Source: Warburgia ugandensis (taxonomy: Eukaryota > Streptophyta > Magnoliopsida > Canellales > Canellaceae). From it: 64,000 nt of DNA. Positions 59,120-64,000 of the stretch are shown one piece after another. The translations under genes and the position numbers were made by a program. How positions within the stretch are numbered: position 1 is the first letter of the stretch; the number at the start of each line of letters is the position of its first letter. The notes under the pieces are model-generated. The model was not told the origin of the DNA. It worked only from the letters and a program-made list of their open reading frames with translations, and ran no database searches. The stretch lies in contig CP141132.1 in NCBI GenBank assembly GCA_035236585.1, forward strand, positions 59,927,880 through 59,991,879, in the 5' to 3' direction.

Positions 59120-60594
59120 AGGCAAACATGTTTTGACAGTAACACATGGTTCCCAAAGTCCATGGGATCGAGCTCAAGCAATTTCCTAGTCACAACGTTT
59201 CCCAACTGGGGCTTCCTATGTACCCTACAAGCCCACAAAAGTGCTCCCCAAATAGACACTGTAGGCTATATGGGCATTCCCTTGATAAACTCATACACCT
59301 TTTCCATCATTCTAGCTTCCCCAACAAGTCCACAATACATGCATAATGCCCACACCCTAGCTCAATTCCATACTTCCTTTTCATCTCTTCAAAAATCCTC
59401 AATCCCTCCTCTACTTTCCCAGCCTTATTAGACGCTGATAGTACACAAACAAACATAACATATGTTGGCGACATTGTCATTTCTTCAAACAAAGCAATTG
59501 CCATCTCATAATGACCATGGTTTTCATACCCACCTATGATGCTATTCCAGGTTACCAAGTTTCTCTCTAGCATTTTATTAAAAGCTTTCTCAGAATTCAT
59601 AATACTCCTGCATTTTCCATACATATAAACAAGGGGGCTTCCTACATAGATGTTGTCCTCAACATAGGATTTAACAGCTAGAGCATGAACTTCCTTGCAA
59701 GTTCAAGCATAACAAGCCCTACACAAGTGTTAAGCATGCTGGAAACCATGAAATCAATTAGGTCACTGCCTTCCTTTCTCGCCTGCTAAAAAGTCATAAG
59801 TGTGTTCTCTTCCTCATTGTTTTGTACACACACTGCAATCATCAAACACCAAGAGACATTGTTACATAAGAAATTCCATCAAAGACCATCCCAGCATCAG
59901 TAATTTGGTGACATTTTCCTTAGAAGTCAATGTGCCCATTGGCAATGGAGACATATGTTTCCATCCCTAATCAAATAACAAATCTGTATAATTGGGCCCC
60001 AAGCCAAAGATCAAAATAGTCAAAGCAGGTATTCAGTAACATGCAGAATATTATTGAATTTGGTTCACGACTAGTTCGTTGAAGTTTCAAAAAGGTAGCT
60101 ACTGCATCAACCCTTTTACGTTCAAGGACAGCATTAGTAATAAATGCATTCCAAGTAGCAATATTCCATTTGGGAATTTCGTCAAACAGCTCCAATGCAT
60201 CTTCTCACATGCTAGTTTTAAAATACGTATCAAAGTCATTACAGGCTATGAAGACATGAAAAGCGTGACTCACCTTGATAGCAAGAGTGTGGAGCTGTCT
60301 CCAGGTCATGGGTATCCGAAATGCAGAAGAGGCCTAAAAAAAACGAGGGAAAGTGAAGTCAATGGGCTGTACTTGAAGCCATTGCATTTGAGAGAAATGT
60401 GAGAGGAGGGTTATGGATGGAGGAAGGAGGTTGGGTTTGGAGTAGGAGTTGGTGAGGTGATTGGAGAGGAAGGTGGGAATGGTGGGGAGGGTTTTGATGA
60501 TTTGGGCATGAGTGGCGCAGCCAAGATGGGTAGACAGAGTGGAGATGGCCGATTTGACGAGTGAGGTGAGGGCTTGGGGTTGAAGGGTGAGCAT
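59120..60594 (-). pseudogene. PPR gene copy (PLS-type, LOI1/MEF11-like), truncated, inside an LTR
   Basis: PPR proteins bind organelle RNA and act in RNA editing or processing. From the ATG at 60594 the minus strand reads ALTSLVKSAISTLSTHLGC, then HAQIIKTLP; later ELFDEIPKWNIATWNAFITN (60190-60130), NSEKAFNKMLERNLVTWNSI (59590-59530), and an E-type end with PTVSIWGAL and GNHVLLS (about 59250-59125). The order and wording agree with my recollection of Arabidopsis At4g14850 (LOI1/MEF11), to be checked. About 490 codons' worth is present, with the C-terminus missing. Stops and at least one frameshift (near 59310) kill it. Orientation is sense to the LTR. Confidence 0.85.
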
Positions 60595-60840
60595 CTTTGA
60601 CGATGTTCATGGCTGCTGGGTTTGGAACATGGGGAGAAGATAATCAGCCAGGCAAGAAATCTCCTGCTGATACATGAGGGTAGGGGAGAAGGAGAAACAA
60701 AGGGAATGGGGAGGAAAGCCGTCCGATGATCGCTCTCTCTCTCCCATTTCCCCTGTTACAAATGCGCGGGGGTGGAAGGGGCTGAGTCCGCGTGGCGAGT
60801 ATGACTCCAACGTGTCGACTCGCTTCCCTGTGACATTGTG
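60595..60840 (-). other. Possible leader of the captured PPR gene
   Basis: GC-richer than its surroundings, with TCTCTCTCC runs. It lies between the PPR start codon and recognisable LTR sequence. I cannot tell whether it is captured 5' UTR or LTR leader. Confidence 0.35.
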
Positions 60841-61307
60841 TAGGAGAGTTAGTCAGGGGGTGTCATTATCAATTTGGACCCCCCTTTTATTTGTAAATTT
60901 CTTTTGGATTTTTGAGTCCCAGTCTCCGTTTTACGCGTTCTTAGTGTCGTTGGAAAGCTCTCATTTAGCATAATCCAATAATCAAACTTTCATCACTAGA
61001 TTTTTAATATTTTTAATTTACTGTATAATTACTTGAATTTCTATAAAATTTCCACTTTCAAATAAGTTTGCTCACATTTTGCTATGAATCCAAATGAAAT
61101 TTCAATTCATCTAATCCTTATAAGATATACAATTTAACAAGTTCTAAGGATTCAAAATTTACCCAAAACTGTCTTCAATTTGCAACTGGACTCATGCGGG
61201 CCCACGTTCTCAATCCTGCCTTGGTTGTCTTGTTTCATAGAATTTGAGAAGATTAATGAGTTAATTCTTGTTTTAAATTGATTGTAGGACACGGGTGTGA
61301 CAGTTCA

Positions 61308-61560
61308 TAATATGGCAAGCTAAGAACGAAGCTTCCCCTTATTAGCTCTTCAACATTTTTGAACTAGTAAGCATGAAATTCACCATTTCAACAAATGTCA
61401 TGTTCATTTGTTTAGCAACACCATTCTACTGATATGTATTTGAAGCATTGAATTCTTGATTAATATCATCTTTCTCACAAAATAAGAGAAACTTCATTAG
61501 AAATGTAACCTTGACCGGACCTCTCATTATCATAATCTTAACAATGTAAATATTCTTAAA
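61308..61560 (-). pseudogene. Copia integrase relic, upstream piece
   Basis: Minus strand: FLLFCEKDDINQEF, then a QWNGVAK segment, TFVEMVNFMLTSSK and an SFLACHIM end that runs into the TSD. This is the copia integrase core near its last catalytic residue. It continues at 57299 beyond the solo LTR. Confidence 0.8.
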
Positions 61561-61949
61561 TATAGCTTTGTAAGCCTTAAAATGTTCATATGCTTAAATG
61601 CTTCATCTTTAATGTTATGGTCCTTGTTATTTTTCTTGTTATTAAAGAATTTCCTTTCTCTCCATATATATATAACAAATGGATCCTTTTTTAACTTCAT
61701 TTCTAGCTTCATTCCTAGATCTTTTGAAAAAGCTTTGCTTAGGGTCATGCTTCTAGTTATTGAACTTGTTGTTATTACACTAAGTGAAGTCCATCTTCCT
61801 TTTCTCTTCCAATGCATGTGCCTTTGCGCTAGATTCCTTAGAAGTATTCATTTTAGCTTTGTTATTGTCTTCTATGAGTAGATAGTGTAGTAGTAGATTG
61901 TGTGTCATCTTTGTAGTCTTGCGTAACAGCTTCACACAAACATCTTTTT
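61561..61949 (-). pseudogene. Copia gag-protease-integrase junction, decayed
   Basis: An ALEEKRKMDF segment near 61815 suggests the region after gag. The rest, including the frame 61817-61530, is not recognisable. The distance between gag and integrase is far too short for a complete protease and integrase N-terminus, so a deletion is likely. Confidence 0.5.
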
Positions 61950-62310
61950 AGGAAGGTAGTATCATTGAAATAGTGGTGCCAATGCGAAAGCTATACAAAA
62001 TTGAATCTTTAGTTCCTAAGGAACAATTGGTTGCAATTAAAATTAAATCTATATAGTTTGAAACAAGAATTTCTTGTTTGTTTCCTCTTCTGCAAAGTAT
62101 ATTCTATTCAAAGTATCCCAAAGATCTTTTGTTGACTTGGTAATTTTAGAATATTGATCATTAACTTTACGAAAAGAACCATCACTATTATATTTCTAGT
62201 CTTGTCATAATATGTTGGGGTTTTCAATATGACATTTTATCTTCTTGGTTTTCAATAGAAAGTGATTTTTTGTTCCCATCTTCCGAATTTGTGCCATCAA
62301 ATTTTTGAAT
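61950..62310 (-). pseudogene. Copia gag (UBN2-type) relic
   Basis: Minus strand: IIQKFDGTNSED near 62305, then DQYSKITKSTKDLWDTLNRIYF (read across a frameshift) and a KKFLFQ segment near 62080. These are the conserved points of the copia gag domain. Stops and frameshifts are present. Confidence 0.75.
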
Positions 62311-63771
62311 AATGGGTAATATTAGTGATCATCATCTCGGGGTTTAAGAAACTCATTCACTTAGTAGATGCTAAGTTCATAGAATACATGAACCAGTTAA
62401 ATATCTTCAAATTATTAGAAATCTTATAGAGACTCAATTTTAATGAACCTAAGCTTCGAGGTAGGGATCAACATGTGCTTCTTGAAGCTAGTTGAAACTG
62501 CCCAAATTGTGCAAGGGAGATGATAACTCTACTTTGATATTTAATAAAGCCAAACCTAATGTGTACCTCAACTGATTTGCACAATTAAAATTTGTCTCTT
62601 AAATGAATGACTTAAAAAAAGTTGTTTAAAAGTCTATACTCAAATCATAATGAAATCTCTGAAAAAGAAACAAGATCAAAACTCAAATCACTTCAAAAGA
62701 AGATAAAAAGAGATTGAAAATCTTACAGTCTTAATAAGAAACTAAAATTTAAAAAGAACTTTGCAAGTTTAGAAACTCTAAAAACTAGAGTACTAGAAAA
62801 ATAATTCATTCAGGTCTTATCTGGCTAAAACTTTAAAACCCATAGAACTACACAAGTATAAGAATCCTTGAAAAAGAGTGCATAAAGAAGGCAAACTCTT
62901 AAACAAATAGAATAGAGAATACTCAAAATAGGCAAACTCTAAGAGAAAACAAAATAGAGACTGCATAGAATGGATGAACTCTATAAGAACAAAAGTAGAC
63001 ACTTGAGAACTTTGTAGAGAGAAGAGGAGAAGCTGATAGTGGAATGCCTAGGGGGCCCTTTATAAGGGTGCCTTGCTTGGATACTAAGAAGCCCTTATGG
63101 GGTAGTAAGCTACTTAAATTGGCCCTCACGAACCTCTAAAACAACCATAGATAGCCCAAATGAAGCTTTAACAAACTTTCCTATTTTTAATAAACTTCTA
63201 GTCAATCTTGTCATATGCTTTCAAGGTCAATCTTAATACAAAATCTCCCTTTGTTAACTTTCCTCTTTTTTTTTTATAAAGATTTTGAGAAATTTTTACA
63301 GGCAATCTAGATTAGTTAATGGTTTTGTGCATATGACCTTATATTTTTGCTAGAACATAATTTCAAAATTGTATTACAATTAATAATATTAAAAGGAAAT
63401 TTGAAAAGGAATTTGGACTTGCTATGAATCATTCAAAATCATTGATGAACTTTTCAAATGACATACATCACAAGGGTCAGTAAATGATTGAGAAAATTCT
63501 TTGAAGCCATTGTCAATGGAGAGATATTTAAGATTATAAATTCTAAACCAAATAAGAAAAATTTTAATTTATTAAGGATAAGGTGTAAAAAAAAACACCA
63601 TGATGGAAATATAAAGTTATTTTAAGAGATGGAATAGGACAACTCATAAAAATAGTGGCAGAGTATACCAATAGAAGTACTCATCCCATATGTTGGAGAT
63701 AACCAAAAGAATAAAATAATTTAATACAAAGTTCCCTGTCAAATAAGGTTTTATTAATCAAGTGAAAGTGA

Positions 63772-63835
<64 letters not shown>

Positions 63836-64000
63836 CCCTTTGGGTTTTTAGCTAATTATATGTCAATGAAAGAAAGACAAGATCTTTGATTATTTATGTC
63901 ATTCCTTAATAGTAAGCCATATGCCTTAGGCTAAAAAGAATCATAGATTAAGTTCTACGAACCATAGAGAAAAAAAGGAAACTAGAATCAAGATATAGCT
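62311..64000 (-). repeat. Probable copia leader and 5' LTR
   Basis: A degenerate PBS-like complement (CTCTACTTTGATATTTAA, about 62526-62543) precedes sequence resembling 28210-28640. A TATA-like CTTATAAAGGGCC (minus strand) is at about 63055-63068. I cannot fix the outer end. A (TA)n microsatellite lies at 63776-63834, and nothing recognisable follows. Confidence 0.45.
63776..63834. repeat. (TA)n microsatellite
   Basis: About 29 TA units without interruption. Confidence 0.95.

Larger units (their letters stand above)
57300..61302 (-). repeat. Solo chromovirus LTR (4003 bp) carrying a PPR gene copy
   Basis: Plus strand TGTTGCGACCCC...GGGTGTGACA, with the perfect 5-bp TSD GTTCA (57295-57299 and 61303-61307). 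The flanks rejoin a copia integrase reading. 57480-57610 closely resembles the same part of the R LTRs (GGCAGAGTCTCC, ACATTTAACGCATG, CTGATAGACA). Sense features on the minus strand: the inverted repeat with TTGATAATG (60850-60895), the PPR copy (60594-59120), a donor-like CAGGTAAGG (about 59050), a tandem array (58840-58290), and an acceptor-like TTATTTTGCAGG (about 57912). A (CA)n is at 57755-57832. Confidence 0.85.

Noticed and set aside
59120..60594. The PPR sequence as a functional host gene
   Set aside because: It has several stops, at least one frameshift and no C-terminal domain, and it is enclosed by LTR sequence with a TSD.

Overview
The window looks like plant nuclear DNA from a repeat-dense part of a large genome. 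I see no intact host gene, no rRNA or tRNA gene and no bacterial features. Nearly everything I can explain is LTR-retrotransposon sequence at different stages of decay: Ty3/gypsy chromoviruses with very long LTRs (2.6-4.0 kb), Athila/Tat-type Ty3 elements, Ty1/copia relics, a family of tiny TRIM-type elements, and one SINE. The only host-derived coding sequence is a pentatricopeptide-repeat (PPR) gene copy, and it lies inside a retrotransposon LTR. Coordinates of LTR ends, primer-binding sites (PBS), polypurine tracts (PPT) and target-site duplications (TSD) were read by eye.

Layout. 2-5601: 3' half of a plus-strand chromovirus (pol, PPT, 2.66 kb LTR). 5602-9265: end of a Tat/Athila-like element and its long LTR. 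9637-10228: a complete TRIM with a perfect TSD. 10234-11720: a second Tat-like LTR end with a decayed PBS. 11721-13330: TRIM copies in inverted orientation around a chromovirus LTR end. 12794-20662: decayed plus-strand chromovirus E2 with a 3.3 kb 3' LTR, inserted in the gag of minus-strand element E3 (LTR 21235-21807). E3 sits in an Athila-like gag-protease region (21808-27396, minus), which also received a 2.6 kb solo LTR (23379-25984, TSD CTGGT). 28210-30505: copia RT-RNase H and probable LTR (minus). That copia is interrupted by the LTR of chromovirus J (30506-31608 plus 42081-44354), which is interrupted by the complete chromovirus R (31609-42075, TSD TTATG). One LTR of R carries a SINE. 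44743-54455: long LTRs separated by inverted or tandem TRIM copies. 54456-57090: minus-strand chromovirus relic that keeps gag, protease and integrase but has lost RT-RNase H. 57091-62310: copia relic split by a 4.0 kb solo LTR (57300-61302, TSD GTTCA) containing the PPR copy. 62311-64000: probable leader and LTR of that copia.

How the parts relate. All coding relics belong to retrotransposon gag/pol. The long chromovirus LTRs differ strongly in sequence but share an order of features: start TGTRAY, a G-run/C-run inverted repeat around a TTTGATA core, a purine-rich leader, a GT(A/G)AG donor-like site, a family-specific tandem repeat array, an AT-rich hairpin ending near CTCAG, and a terminal TCACA-like end. 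This suggests a shared leader with an LTR-borne intron (inference). In the 57.3-61.3 kb LTR the PPR sequence occupies the leader position, in sense orientation, just before the donor-like site.
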